A stretch of DNA of 64,000 nucleotides from Sequoia sempervirens (GCA_007258455.2 VDFB02252616.1:122097394-122161393); one strand, 5' to 3'; shown: positions 24,145-36,462, counted from the stretch's first letter. The notes: generated by a model not told the origin, from the sequence alone. A program made the numbers and translations.

Positions 24145-25537
24145 TGTAGACACTAAAAAATGCCCTGAATGATATCACACACTTGAATCAGGTATACTAA
24201 CATCATTTTGTCTTAAAACCCATCCTCTTTTCGCTTAATTAATTAAATTAGCCTAGCTAATGAATTGATGGAATCATTTTCATCTATTAACATATTTAAT
24301 GTAGTTGAGTTAATTCACCCCTTTTCACGCTAAAATTTTGTCTCATTAAATTAAATAAATCAAACTATTTAATTTAAATCCCTAAATCTTCGTATTTAAT
24401 TAAATAACCCTAAGATATTTAATTAAATGTCATCACCTTTTCCCCTTTTCATTAAATCATTTACTTAATGAATATCATTTAAATTCTTCTAAATCCACTA
24501 ATTGCATAATTAATATTGTTTAATTATCAATTAAATTTAATTCACCCTCCCACTTGTAAGGGAAAATTCCAAGGGAATATTCCCATGGAATATTCCTTTG
24601 CATAATTTAATTTGGTTTTAATTAACTAAATATCCTTTTTCTCCTCACTCATTTGAAAAGGTAATATTCTTACAAGGCTTCATGTGCAAGTTAGCTTGTG
24701 ACCTCTTATGCATGTTAATTTGTGACCTCTTGTATAGGTCAAAGTGTGTTTGTTTGAAGGAATGTTAACCCTTGATTAAAATATCATCTTTCATCCTCAT
24801 CCGTTGATGAGAATCCATGATCCATGCCTCCAAATTATTCCATCCTTGACCATTGATTAACTTTTTTGATCTCAACCATTCATTTTTCATTTGCTTTCTT
24901 ATAAATAGGGCACTATTTGGAGACAAATGGATCAATCTTTTTCAGAGTAGACTCATGTTGTTGAAATCACTCACACTCACACTCATATTTAGCACACTTT
25001 TAACATCCTTTTTAGCTTATTTTAATTGCATTAATTAGATTTAATATTCATTTAATGGCTTCCATGATCACATAATGCATTCATTTAGCTTGTTTATGAA
25101 TTAGGGTTTGAATATTTTAGTTTATATTTCATCTAGATTAGCTTAGAATTTGAATATCTTCATCATTTTAGCATAAAATCATGTCAAGTTAGCTTACATC
25201 ATGGTTATTTAGATTAAAATCATGTTTTCATACACATCTCACTATAGTTCCATCAATTTTCTTCAATAAAACTGACTGGGACAAGCTCATTTATCCACGA
25301 CATTGGGAAAGGGTAACCATTTCAATCAATGTGACATCACTCCCATAATGGGATAGGTTTCAAATGGATTAAAGTAGGAATTTTAATTCTTTCATAGTTT
25401 AGAATGTTAGTTTTGATAAATGCTTAGTTTATTTTTCATTTTCAATTGATCCTATTGAGATTGACATAAGTGCCTTCATTATGCTTCAATTCTTTGTGGA
25501 TCAAGAATAATCAACCCATACTAATTCTTTAGTCACA
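24145..25537 (+). mobile_element. 5' LTR of the host Ty3/gypsy element
   Basis: Begins TGTAGACACTAAAAAATG and ends TTTAGTCACA, with TG...CA termini, followed two bases later by a primer-binding-site-like sequence. A second, inverted copy of the same LTR family with identical terminal text lies at 35027-36457 bounded by a target duplication, which confirms both ends. Length is 1,393 bp. The five bases to its left (GGTAC) would be the target duplication, but the matching 3' end is outside the window. Confidence 0.85.
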
Positions 25538-25539
25538 TT

Positions 25540-25557
25540 TTGGTGCTAGAAGGAGGG
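25540..25557 (+). other. Primer-binding site (PBS) of the host element
   Basis: TTGGTGCTAGAAGGAGGG sits two bases after the LTR end, where the tRNA primer anneals for minus-strand cDNA synthesis. The TGG start matches the CCA end of a tRNA. The inserted 22 kb element uses nearly the same PBS (TTGGTGCTAGAAGG shared), so both probably use the same tRNA. I could not assign the tRNA by eye. Confidence 0.75.
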
Positions 25558-28431
25558 CTTGAATTGATCAAATTTAACCAATTTCTATCTCAAATTCTAT
25601 TTTTTTTATTCTTGCAAAGATACAGTGATGCTCAAGTGAATTTAAGTGATGCCTTTGCTAGGCATCACCATACACTGATGTTGTCATCATCAGAAATAGT
25701 GACGCCTATTTAATATCCTGGTACTGATTAAAAAAATGGTGACACTAAATAATTTTAGAGGTATCAAAGATTTGTAAATGGTGATGCTCCCCAAATAGTG
25801 ACACTATCATCATCACTGGTTTTTCTATAGAGTGATGCTCAAATTCCCCAGAGCGACATTATCATGAATAGTGATGCCCTACTCTGGTAATAAAAATGAT
25901 GATCAATTTTTAGCACGTGCTTTAATTTTTTGCTTCATCAGATCACTAACATGCCTCTAATGTTGTTCTGGGTTTTAGGCTAACTGGGTTTTGGAGGTTG
26001 GACAATAAAAGTTGAAGTGAAGAAGCATTCTCAACTTAAAATCTTATAATTATAACAAGCATTTTGACACTTTTGGTGAAAATGTAATCCATTTATTATG
26101 CTTTTCATTTTATGATTTAGGGCCACACTAATTTTCAATTAGGTCTTAAGAAGAACAATCAAGCAAGACTAAAATTGAACCCTCACTTCATCAATTAACT
26201 TTGGGTTTAAAATTGAACAATACAACTTATCACTTCGTTTGGTGAATAAAATAAATTCATCTTAGCTTTAGGGGTTAAAATTGATGACCGTTTTCTATGT
26301 TTTTTGATTTACATCTCTGTTATTGAATGCATATGTGCTTCTCTCATTCCACTCGGTGATCTTGAGAATTAGAAAAATTCCTTGGTCCATTTTGTATAAT
26401 CACCCACATTTTTTAATTTGGATTAAAAATGAACCCCATGCTAATGTAGGGAAAAGTTGTGGTGTGTGTTCTCTCCTTACTTCATGCAAACTGGGATATT
26501 GAAATACAAACGCACTTCCTTGCTTTTATTTATCTTTAGAGGGCTTGCTTCCCTCCTTGGAAAGGAGGGAACAACCCAAGCGATAATGAGCCAAAGCCAA
26601 GATCTTTCAAGTCACTATATAAATTTTTTTTGTGATGAAAGTCATAAACAATAGGTGAGGATATGTCATACTGAAAAGTTCCATTCTTAGTATCTATGTG
26701 ATACATTAAAATATCTTCTTAGGAAGAGACTGGGAGGCCTCTTGATTGAAATAATCTTGAGCTAATCTTGTCATGTGTATTGCCACCTTGAATGAAATTT
26801 TTTATTACAAACTAACTATTTAGAAGCCAAAAACCTTTATGCTTGTTGGTGCAAGAATGGTCGCTTCGAAGCCACCCCACATTTTCCTATTCAATTTTGG
26901 AAATAGGAAAATCCTTAGGATCTTTAGATCTTCAGGATTTGAGATTTGGTGGTCCTAAGAAGTGTGGATCATGGAGGGGAGCCAGTGTTGCGAAATCTCT
27001 ATTTGTTCACATTGTCTTAGTGTTTGGAGAAATCCAAGTTGGGATTCAACAAGTAGTATCTTTTGAACCTAAGGTTTTAAATTCTTGTGAGTTAATTTAA
27101 TACTTTTCTTGATTCAAAAAAATTACAAACAAACACTCACGATCTTCCTCAAAATTTCAAACTCTTTGGTCTAAGTATGGATACATTTTGAAATAGCCTT
27201 GATATTAATGCTTGTCATAATGATTTCTATCCTTAGAGATTTATAAATATATTGAATTGTATCTCAATCCATACTTCCCAAAGTTAACATAGGCAACTAT
27301 GGCTTGAACTTCATCCTTTTCACAAAATGGATCTTGTGCAATTTATGATGTTTTTGACATTGACGTTTAGTTTGAACTTAACCAAGACAACTTGTGTTTT
27401 TGGTAAAATAAATTCCCTTAAGCAAGTTAAAATTGAAAAACTAAACCCCACATGACCATTTGGATATTGATCACTCCCATTGAACAACCTGACCTTACAG
27501 GTGCTATCATTCAATGGAACTTTGAACTAATTAAGGGAGAAAAAACCCAACATAATTAGTAGTTTGAGAAGCTTCATTTTTGAAACAATAGAAACCCCCA
27601 TTTAGTGGAGAAACACAACAACAATATTAGATGAAGAAGAGGAACAAGCTGATATTGTGGCTAGAAGGCCCATATTACCACCACCTACATGGCAATAAAT
27701 ATCCCCTTTTCTTTCATAAACTTAAAATTTTCTAAATGATCTCATGAAAAATTAGAATCCCCAAGAGAATGTCTATAAGTTGTTACTTTAAACTTAGGCA
27801 TCTTAGTCCAAAAGCTCTCAAGAAACACCTTTTAGCACTTCACCAAAATAGAATCAGGTTGGTATACAACTTCTACAAATGTGCTTCAAGGAACAACCCA
27901 AACTTGTATATGTTATTTTTTGGTTAAAATCTTGGTCTTTTTCACGATCTTGAACCTTTTTAAAACATTGGGTCTTTAGGATTTGAAAACTTAAGAGGTG
28001 TAGCATGTTTCTCACTATATTGGTCTTATCAAAGAAAGGTTCCCTTTAGGTCAACATTGGGTCAAAAATTCATTCACCCCTTCATCAAATTCCATCCTTC
28101 ACCTCACCAAGCTTTGCAAAAATCTTGAATACACTAACACTTTTTGAGTTCAACATTTAAATCAAAGCAACCCATAACTTAGTTACTTCGTATGAGAAAT
28201 TAATCCTTTTCCATGCATTTGGCTTAGCTAGTTATCATCTTTGAACTAGTTCATCTTGAAGGTCATGAGTCTATCCTAAAGATTTGCAAGTTCATCAACA
28301 TCCTTTATCCAAACATCAAAACATCAAACTTAAGTCAAAAGTGTTGTCCCAAAAAAGTTTGCAAAGATCACTCCCCATATCATCCACCTTTTCATCACCC
28401 ATTATCATCATTTCTCCAAAAAAGGCATAGA
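25558..28431 (+). other. Long leader between PBS and the first gag-side frame
   Basis: About 2.9 kb without recognisable coding sequence. Short frames at 26457-26654 and 26843-27100 lack motifs. The first 340 bases hold an array of GTGATGC-like words (separate entry). Ogre/Tat elements are known for long leaders, sometimes with an extra ORF before gag; here no such ORF can be read. Confidence 0.5.
25625..25885 (+). repeat. Array of GTGATGC / GTGACGC / GTGACAC words
   Basis: Copies occur near 25627 (GTGATGC), 25647, 25699 (GTGACGC), 25739 (GTGACAC), 25779, 25797, 25836 and 25880, usually preceded by A. The spacing is irregular. They lie just after the PBS. The TGACG core resembles bZIP (as-1-type) sites, but most copies read TGATG. 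Function is unproven. Confidence 0.55.
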
Positions 28432-29330
28432 GTGTCCCTTACTAGAGAGTTGAAACATTACAAATCTCAACACAACTCTCCTAGAGGTGACCCAAAATTT
28501 ATGGTAAAAATAAGATCACAAAACAAGAGAATCATGGAAAAAACCAAAATCAAATTTACCTCAAGTGATCCAAATCCTCTAGAATTTTATTCAAGAAGTC
28601 ATGTTACTCCATCACAATAACCTTTGTCACCATTGGGGCCATATGAGATAGAATACATCATGAACAATACATTTGGACTTACTAGGGAAGAAATCACGAA
28701 GCATAAAACCTTAGAAAACATAGTTCCAAATTCCCCATATTTTGTTGCACAATCATTGACACAAGGCTTGACTTCCCCTACTATTCCAATAACTCTATCC
28801 CTAGGGCTAAAGCAAACATCAACACCTACTATTGCAGCTAGTCTTGGTAAGACTTTGTCCATACTCTTCCATTTGAAAGTAGCAAACTTGTGAATACCCT
28901 TGAAACAAATCCTCCATCTCAAATAGCCACTTGGAAACCTACCTTTGGTATTCCTCCCATTCTTAAGGATCCCAAACAGCCATATAAACCACTTCCACTT
29001 CATTACTCCACAATGAATTCAACATATCGAGGACACCCTTCTTCATCTATACCTACAAGTACCACGAGTGTTCCCAACATCGTACAAAGTAGTATGGACC
29101 AAGTGTCACATGTATACCCAAAAGGGAAAGGAAATCAGCCTTTAACACCACATGGGACCTCTTCATCCAGTCCTCCCATTAATACATCAAACATAGTAAC
29201 TACCCAAAACACATCTATCCCATCCATCATCAACCCACATCAAAAAAATCCCTTGATTAGAAACCCATTCAATCAAGGTAATACCTTGACCACATCTCAA
29301 AGACAAGGGAATCTCCAAAACAATGGTTAA
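28432..29330 (+). pseudogene. N-terminal Gag-side region of host element, Ser/Thr/Pro-rich
   Basis: Two frames (28432-28893, with one internal stop at 28618, and 28890-29330, shifted by one frame) translate to low-complexity Ser, Thr, Pro, Asn-rich protein with no recognised domain. They are in the right place and orientation to be the N-terminal part of Gag or a pre-gag ORF. A frameshift near 28890 separates the pieces. Confidence 0.5.
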
Positions 29331-29639
29331 AGGAACCCTTTCAATCATTGGACTCAAGGTCCCCATATGCCCTTAACGTCACAATATTTAACAATACCAT
29401 CTTCATCTTTTCTATTTTTCCCCCAAGTCATGCAAAATAAAATGGGACCTCAAAATCACATTGCTCCACCCCAATCCATTATCTTACAAGGAATGTTGAA
29501 CCAAGGTAACTCCCAACTTCTCATCATCAATCCACAACCCACTCAAAACATCACCCCTAAAAACCCATCATAGATATCCCAACAACCAACTGATTCTACA
29601 TTAAAATGGCATGTCTTAGCTTTACATCAAGCACAATAA

Positions 29640-30020
29640 GCTTAGCAAGAAGCCATCCAACAACAACAACAACAAGCCTTAGCAGAACAACAATAGTAGC
29701 AACAACAACAAGCAACCCTAGCAACACAACAACAACAAGCAACCCCAGTAGCACAACAATAGCAATAGCAACAACAAGTAGCCCTAACAACAAAACAACA
29801 TTAGCAACAATAGCAAACAACCTTAGCAACACAACAACAAAATCAAGCCCACCAAGTAGGCTTAGTAGCACAACAACTACAATAGGCCCAATAGTAGGCC
29901 CTAGTGGCACAACAACAACAAGAAGCTCAACAAGCAACCCTTATGGCTCAACAACAACATGTTTTACTAGCTCAATAGTATGCCCAAAAACAACAACAAA
30001 AACAAAGTTCATTTTATAAC
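29640..30020 (+). pseudogene. Glutamine-rich tract of Gag, stopped only by TAG
   Basis: Read in the CAA frame (from about 29658), the sequence is a long run of Gln with Ala, Thr and Leu, ending in KQSSFYNP-like text near 30013. About ten in-frame stops occur and all are TAG; none is TAA although CAA codons dominate. Each TAG fits a former CAG. The frames annotated by length alone (Thr/Asn-rich plus, Val/Leu-rich minus) are shadows of this CAA repeat. Confidence 0.65.
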
Positions 30021-30297
30021 CCTCAATAGAACATCATTAATACAAATACATTAGGAACATATACATCAACACCTCAATCACCTTCACAAAATCTCACGCC
30101 ACCATACACCCCATACAACACCTTATCATATTAGAACTCATCCATCATCCCAACATATGTTCCTACACCAAACCCTCAAGACGATCTAGCATCACAAATT
30201 AAGGCATTGTCACAAGAAATGTAGGACCTTTAGATGGGAAAAACAAAGAAGCCCCATACATAGAACCTATGTCCCTATCCATTTGATCAAAATATCA

Positions 30298-31530
30298 CAA
30301 TGGTACCATTCCCTTCCAGCTTTGAAATCCCAAAGTTCAACAAATGCAAAGGGAGAGGAAGTACTTTGGACCATGTCAAAGAGTTCACTATCATGTGTAT
30401 GGAGGTTGTGTACAATGATTTTTCTTTAATGCGCCTCTTTCCCCAAAGTCTAACATGTCTTGCCATGGATTGGTTTTCTCAACTACCTCTCGGTATCAAA
30501 AATTTTCAAGAAATTACTGACAAATTCATAGATAATTTCTTCTTTAATCTTGACATGGACATAAGCCTAGAAGAATTGTATACTCTCAGACAAAACAAAG
30601 GAGAATATTTCACCAATTTCTTACAATAGTGGAGACAAAGAGCTAGTAAGATCAAGTGGCCCCTTCCCGATGAAAAATAAGTGGGGGCCATCATAGAAAA
30701 CATAGATCTAGATCTATCCTTCCACTTGAAAATATAGTGCATCACATCTTATGATGAGCTTGTCCCTGGAGCTCTTTACATTGAGAGAGCTCTAATCTCA
30801 TAAGGAAATACCCAAGGTTACAAAGACAATCGCCCATCAACTAGTTCAAGTGAAAAGCCTCATGTTTGGGCTAAGAACAAGAATGTAAAAAATGATGGTG
30901 TAGTAGATGCTAAAGTGGTCCTAAGTGTTCCTAGGCCAAACAACAATCAAGTTGCTAACATTCAACCAACTATGCAGTAAACAACAACCTCTTAGAAAAA
31001 TTAGATCAATAACACTGAAACACAACAACGACAAACTCCTAACAAGAACAACTATCTAAAATGCAAGTACACATAGTTTTCAAAACCTATCAAAAACATC
31101 ATGAAGAAATTGGTAGAGTGAAACCTGATAATGCTTCCCAACTTTAAAAAATACCAAGAATAAGAGAAACCATCATGGTACAATGAGAATGATCTTTGTG
31201 ACTTTCACAAAATCAAAGGACACAAAACAAAAAGCTTCATGTGAAAAAATATTATCCAAGATCTTATAAAGAGTGACATCATATTTGTGGAAATACCAGC
31301 TGGTAACCAGGATCTTAAGATATACAAGAACCCCATGCTAGATCATAGTAAAGGGAACAACAATGGAAAATCTAAGGATCACACAAACGTGCAACACACT
31401 TATTCGAACATGGTCACTTCTTGTGACAACATCATCACTATTGTTACTATCAAAGGGAATAATGCGGAGTCACCACACAACGTGGAAAATTCACCATCCA
31501 AGGAGTCCCATTCCCAATCTAGGGAACACC
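30298..31530 (+). pseudogene. Gag core and zinc-knuckle region of host element
   Basis: 30300-30629 encodes a Gag (retrotrans_gag-like) core: FEIPKFNKCKGRGSTLDHV, then SLTCLAMDWFSQLP, then ITDKFIDNFFFN and LEELYTLRQNKGEYFTNF, the standard order for plant gypsy Gag (domain W-[FY]-x-x-L, F-x-x-F, L-x-x-x-x-Q). Stops follow. Near 31195-31240 WYNENDLCDFHKIKGHKTKSF matches the C-x-x-H-x4-GH-x4-C knuckle, with the last Cys lost. The frame continues to 31538 as Asn/Ser-rich text. Confidence 0.75.
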
Positions 31531-31539
31531 CTACTTAAC

Positions 31540-32400
31540 CAACAATAGGCACTAACATATACAATCTAGGTATGTGTAGGATCATGATGGGCCAAAAAGT
31601 GACAATATGATGGGTATGTGGCTGACGAATTTTTTTTACCCAAAATTGATGAATTAAAAAGGGTTTTTAAATGATATTTTCAACTTTCCACCAATATAAA
31701 TTATGCTTTATTTAGAATTTAATAAGTAATTATTATTCATTTTCTATTCAAATTACAACTAAAGTCCTGATTGATAAACTGATTGAAAAACATCTATAGC
31801 TTGCAAACGATATCACATTTTTTGAATCCAAAACATGAGTCACATTCTATGCCTCGCATACTATAGGATTAAAAAAATAATAATTTCATGAAGTTTTGAC
31901 CAAGTTAAGGTGGTTAGACATATGAGTTTTTTATATTTTTAAATGTTTTAATAAAAAAATTATAATTAATTATTCACTTGGAAAAAAGTTACAAAATAAT
32001 ATGCATCACATCAGGATATGAGTCATCTACTTATATCTAAAATCTTATAAAAAAAATTATCATTTTATTGTGGTTAGGGTGGTCAGACAGACATCTCTTT
32101 CTTATTTTTTCCCTGAAATTTAAGTACTACTGTGGTGAAATTTCAAATTTTCACCAAATATATTTCTTTTTATTTTAAAAAACCTAGTATTTTAGAAACT
32201 ACATTCAATTTGCTACAAATTCTACTCTTACATATTTTTGAAATATTATAGAAAACTTATTCAAATTTTTACGTAAAGTTGCCTAACTCTAATTTTTCTA
32301 ATTTTTTTGCCACTTAAGGGCCTATTTTTTCCATGATGATCTTGCACATACACATCTCCTAGATCAACTAAAAAAGACCCCCACATAGTTTTCTATCTTA
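31540..32400. other. AT-rich non-coding interruption between Gag and protease
   Basis: Coding text stops near 31540 and resumes at about 32407. The 0.85 kb between has long A and T runs and stops in all frames. Fragments (GCCACTTAAG-like, TACATTC-TTTGCTACAA-like) faintly recall 2220-2700. It may be a separate small insertion or a decayed spacer; no terminal repeats or target duplication could be found. Confidence 0.4.
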
Positions 32401-32406
32401 GAACTA

Positions 32407-33000
32407 TTGAGGCTATCACCTACACATAGGGAAATCCTAGAAGAAGCTTTGTCTACATCATCCATTCCTGAGGATATAAATACCAAACAATTTCAAGATA
32501 TGGTAGGACATATCACTAATCATCTTCTCACCTTTTCAAAACAAGATCTACCATCATATCCATCTCATAATTGTGCTTTACACCCTAAGGTTATCATTCA
32601 TAAGAATATGGTTAAAAGAGTCTTAGTATATGGAGGTTCTAGTCTAAACATTTGCACCCTTGAGTTGATAATAAAACTCGGCTATTTAGAGGATACTATT
32701 GAGAAAGCAAAGAGTACCACCATCAAGGCATATGATGATCAAGAATGAGTATTACAAGGCATCATCACACTACCAATCCAAGTGGGCCCCATCATTGCAT
32801 AAAGTACATGCCAACTGTTAGAACTTGATCTTCCCTATAGCATACTACTTGGTCAACCCTAGATCCATGCCTTAAAAGTTGTAGCTTCAACCTACCATCA
32901 ATGTGTAAATTTCCATTTTGAGGGTAGAGAAATTACCATCCATGACGATCCTAAGCCTTTTTACTACTACAAGAATCTTGAGGAAAAGTTCTATAAAATC
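32407..33000 (+). pseudogene. Aspartic protease of host element
   Basis: 32407-32748 includes KRVLVYGGSSLNICTLELI, which aligns with the RVLVDGGSSLNI active-site block of Tat-type gypsy proteases. Here the catalytic Asp is Tyr, so the enzyme is inactive. After a stop at 32746, LLELDLPYSILLGQP and IHAL give the C-terminal ILLGRPW-IHAL signature, with the Trp codon changed to TAG. It follows the Gag knuckle and precedes a G-patch-like block and RT, the expected order. Confidence 0.75.
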
Positions 33001-34060
33001 CCCCAAACACTCAAGAATGACGAAGGGCCTACACCTTCTACCTCATTTGTTGACCCATCATCCCTTGCATCTACCTTAGTAACAAAAGCACTCAGTGTGC
33101 AATGCATATTCGATATCAAGTCAATGATCCAAGATGATGGTTGTAGAAGATATAAGCTAACAAATGATACTTTTGTATTGGGAGAGTTACCTATTTCTCC
33201 CAAATCTAATGGGAAACCTGCACCTAGCAATAACATCCTGGAAACCATCAAAATAGTAGCTACTACCTTCACCAAATGGCAGGACTTGAACAAAGAAGAT
33301 GTTAATGAGGACTCTAAAATGCTATATCAAGATGAAATACCTACCACTGTTCTTCCCATGGAAGATGATAACAAAGGCTTACAACTAATGAAGGGTGTGG
33401 GTTATACCAAGAACAAGAAATTGGGACAAAATGACAATGGTTTGATAGAACCTATTGTTCCTGAGAAACATCCAAAGAATCTTATCCTAGGTTGTACTAC
33501 TAGAAATGTTACCCTTATTGGCAAAGGTACTTCTGCTAAATGGGCTAAGGTTTCTTCCTAGTTACCAACATTGTGTGATACTACCCTAGATGACTTCCCC
33601 CTTGATGTTGCTAACCTATTTGAGAATAAATCCCTCTTCATGATATCCACATCATCCTTCACCCCAAGCAGCCAACCAAATGAAATACACCTAATATACT
33701 CACAACTCATTGACTTGGACCAACTAAGACCATCAATTCTAGATTTATTCAAAAATGATGAAGCAATCTCATAATTCATGGGATTTTGAGACAACTTACC
33801 ATGGGAAGATCACAAAGTTGGTTTTGACATAGAGCTTGATAGAGGGGCATACTACAAGGATATGATTGAATCCTTCATTCATAAAATTGATGACATGCAA
33901 CTAACTTGCAAGACTTTGAGTGAAAACTATACTGTGACACTATCTGATCCTAAAATAGTAAAAATAAAGGATGTATCCAAGGCTGAAAACCTCTTTGAGG
34001 CACCCAAGGATGATGGATTCAATCTCCCCATTTGTGTAATGCATCTATAGAAGTTAGCAG
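33001..34060 (+). pseudogene. Protease-RT linker with G-patch-like motif
   Basis: 33097-33561 carries GLQLMKGVGYTKNKKLGQND, which matches the glycine pattern of a G-patch (MGY-x-x-G-x-GLG-x-x-x-QG). G-patch motifs between protease and RT are known in some plant gypsy polyproteins. The surrounding frames (33571-33774, 33862-34050) are acidic and Ser-rich without further domains. Stops between them are single TAG or TAA codons in one frame. Confidence 0.55.
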
Positions 34061-34089
34061 TTCTAGTAGAAAAGGCCACTCTAGTTAAC

Positions 34090-35021
34090 GTAGGAACAAA
34101 AGAATCACCTAAGATCACTTTCTATGTCGAATCTTTGTTGGATGAAGAACAAAAGAACCTAGCATCATTCCTAAAAGATCAAAGAAATAACTTTTCATGG
34201 TCATACACTGATATGCCAAGTTTCAATACAGAAGTAGTAGTGCATCATCTATCAGTCTATCTCGAAGCCAAACTAGTAAAGAAAAAGTTAAGGAAGATGG
34301 ACCTATAGATAACACTCTTGGTCAAACTTGAGTTACAAAATATTCTTGACATTGGAATTATTTGGCTGATACATTATCCTAAGTTGGTTTCAAACCTAGT
34401 ACTAGTCTCCAAACCCACTGGGGGCATCAAAATATGCATTGATTTCATAGATTTAAACAAGGCATTCCAAAGAATGATTTACCTCTTCCTAACATCGACA
34501 TCATAGTGGATTTAATAGTTGGGCATGAAATGCTATCACTCATGGATGGTTTTTTAGGCTATAAACAAATCATGATTGCCAAGGAGGATCAACACAAAAC
34601 TGCATTCACTTGTCCATGGGGGACATACTGCTGGAAATTGATTTTGTTTGGGCTAAAGAATGTAGAAGCAAGCTATTAGAGAGTAATGACCCTCATATTT
34701 CATGAAATGATCCACAAAATAGTTGAACATTATGTGGATATTTTAGAAAAATAAAAGAAAAGGAGTGAGCACATACAAGTCTTAGGACCCATCTTTGACA
34801 GGATCGAAGAGTATAAAGTAAGGCTAAATGCAAAAAAAATTGTCTTTGATGTTACATTAGGGAAACTTCTCAGCTATATCATCTTGCAATGAGGGGTAGA
34901 AATTGACCCAACAAAGATAAAAGCCATCCTAGACATGGAACCACCATAAACACTAAATTAGATTAGAGGGCTACAAGGAAGATTGTAGTCCATCAGAAGG
35001 TTCATAGTGCAACTAGAGGAT
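34090..35021 (+). pseudogene. Reverse transcriptase of host element, 5' part
   Basis: Reading includes FSWSYTDMPSF, then VLVSKPTGGIKICIDFIDLN (RT motif with CVDFRDLN), then after a one-base frameshift near 34470 PLPNIDIIVD, LSLMDGFLGYKQIMIAKEDQ, KTAFTCPWGTYCW and FGLKNVEASY. The active-site box reads HYVDILEK: one of the two Asp codons of YVDD is absent, an apparent loss of exactly one GAT. Translation continues through RRFIVQLEDK to 35021, where the solo LTR is inserted, and resumes at 36463. Confidence 0.85.
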
Positions 35022-35026
35022 AAAAT
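35022..35026. other. Target-site duplication AAAAT (left of solo LTR)
   Basis: AAAAT immediately precedes the solo LTR. The same five bases follow it at 36458-36462, the length normal for Ty3/gypsy integration. Confidence 0.85.
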
Positions 35027-36457
35027 TGTGACCAATGGATTAGTACAGATTAACCACACTTGATCCACGAGGAATTAAAGTGTAGTTTAGCCACTAGATC
35101 TCAGTCCCAATAAAATAATTCAATGTAAATTGAAGTGGAAGCCATTAAAACTTAACATGTTAAACTACAACAGCTTTTGAAAAACCTACTCTAATCCATT
35201 GAAACTTATTCTATTGGGGGATTGGTGTCATGTTGATGTAAAATGATGACCCTTTCCCAATCCTGTGATTAGTGATCATGTTTTAGTTGACTCTATGGAA
35301 GAGAATCGATGAAACCATTGCGATTGATGTATGAAAACCTAGCTTATGCTAAAAATGAACATGATGCAAGATAATTAAACATTATTTTATGCTAAATGAT
35401 GAAGATATAGAAATGCTAAGATAATGCTTCACTAATTCTAAGCTAAAAGGTTCAAAACCGTAATTTATAAACAAACTAGATGGATGCATGGAAGTCATTA
35501 ATAGAAGCTTGAAGCTATTATGCAACTAAAATTAACTAAAACAAGCTAACAAGTGAGTAAAAGATGAGTGTGTATGTGAGTGAATTCAATAAAATAAGTT
35601 TGCAATTAATAGATGAACGAATGAGTTTTAGCAGCATAAGTTTGCTTTGAAAGATAGATCCATTTGTCTCCAAATAGTGATCTATTTATAGGAGAACATC
35701 TGAGGAATGGATGGTTGAGATGAAAAAAGCTTAATCAACGGTTCAAGATGAAGGGGATGAGAGGTATGGATCATGGATTCTCATCAATGGATGAGAGTGC
35801 ATGATGAAATTTAATCAAAGGCTCACACTTGCCTCAAAAAAACATACTTTTGACTTGCTCACATAGGTCAAAGGTAACTTGCTTAGGAGGTTGAAGGTTT
35901 AGCTTGTTGAGGAAGCCAAGTGAGTTTATTGGAAGAGAGGGAATATTCTAAGTCGTTTAGGGTGAGGAAAAATATATTTTACGAATTAAAACAAAGCTTT
36001 AATTGTGCAAAAAAGATAAAGAATATTCCATGGGAATATTCTCTTTGATTAGAGGAAAATTAGTTTAATTACTAATCAAACAAGGTTTAATTTATGAAAT
36101 TAGGGGATTAGAAGAATTAGGAGATATTTATTAAATTTGATGATTTATTAAATAGGGGAAGGGGATGAAATGATATTTAATTAAATAACATAGGGTTATT
36201 TAATTCAATAATATGAATTAGGAGATTAAATTAAATATTTTGATGTATTTAATTTAATGAGATGAAATGTTAGTGCGAAAATAGATGAATTAACCCAATT
36301 TAATTAATTAGGCTAATGGATTAAAATTATGTAATTAATTAATTGACTAGGATAATTAAATCAATTAAGCAAAAAGAGGATAAATTATAGAGGAAGTGAT
36401 GTTAGTAAATCTGATTTAAGTGTATGACATCGATTAGGACATTTTTTAGTGTCTACA
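35027..36457 (-). mobile_element. Solo LTR, inverted, same family as 24145-25537
   Basis: On the minus strand it starts TGTAGACACTAAAAAATG and ends GGTCACA, matching the ends of the 5' LTR at 24145. Interior landmarks shared include GGGAAAGGGT and, near the 3' end, CTTGATCCAC on the plus strand. It is 1,431 bp with no internal domain beside it, and AAAAT target duplications on both sides. This is the footprint of an insertion followed by LTR-LTR recombination. It splits the RT/RNase H junction of the host element. Confidence 0.92.
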
Positions 36458-36462
36458 AAAAT
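36458..36462. other. Target-site duplication AAAAT (right of solo LTR)
   Basis: Second copy of the five-base duplication flanking the solo LTR. Joining the host sequence across it restores continuous RT-connection coding text (DKI, then HPFSELFHI). Confidence 0.85.

Noticed and set aside
29596..29937. Val/Leu-rich minus-strand open frame as a membrane protein
   Set aside because: It is the complement of the CAA-rich poly-Gln tract of Gag; the composition is forced by the repeat.
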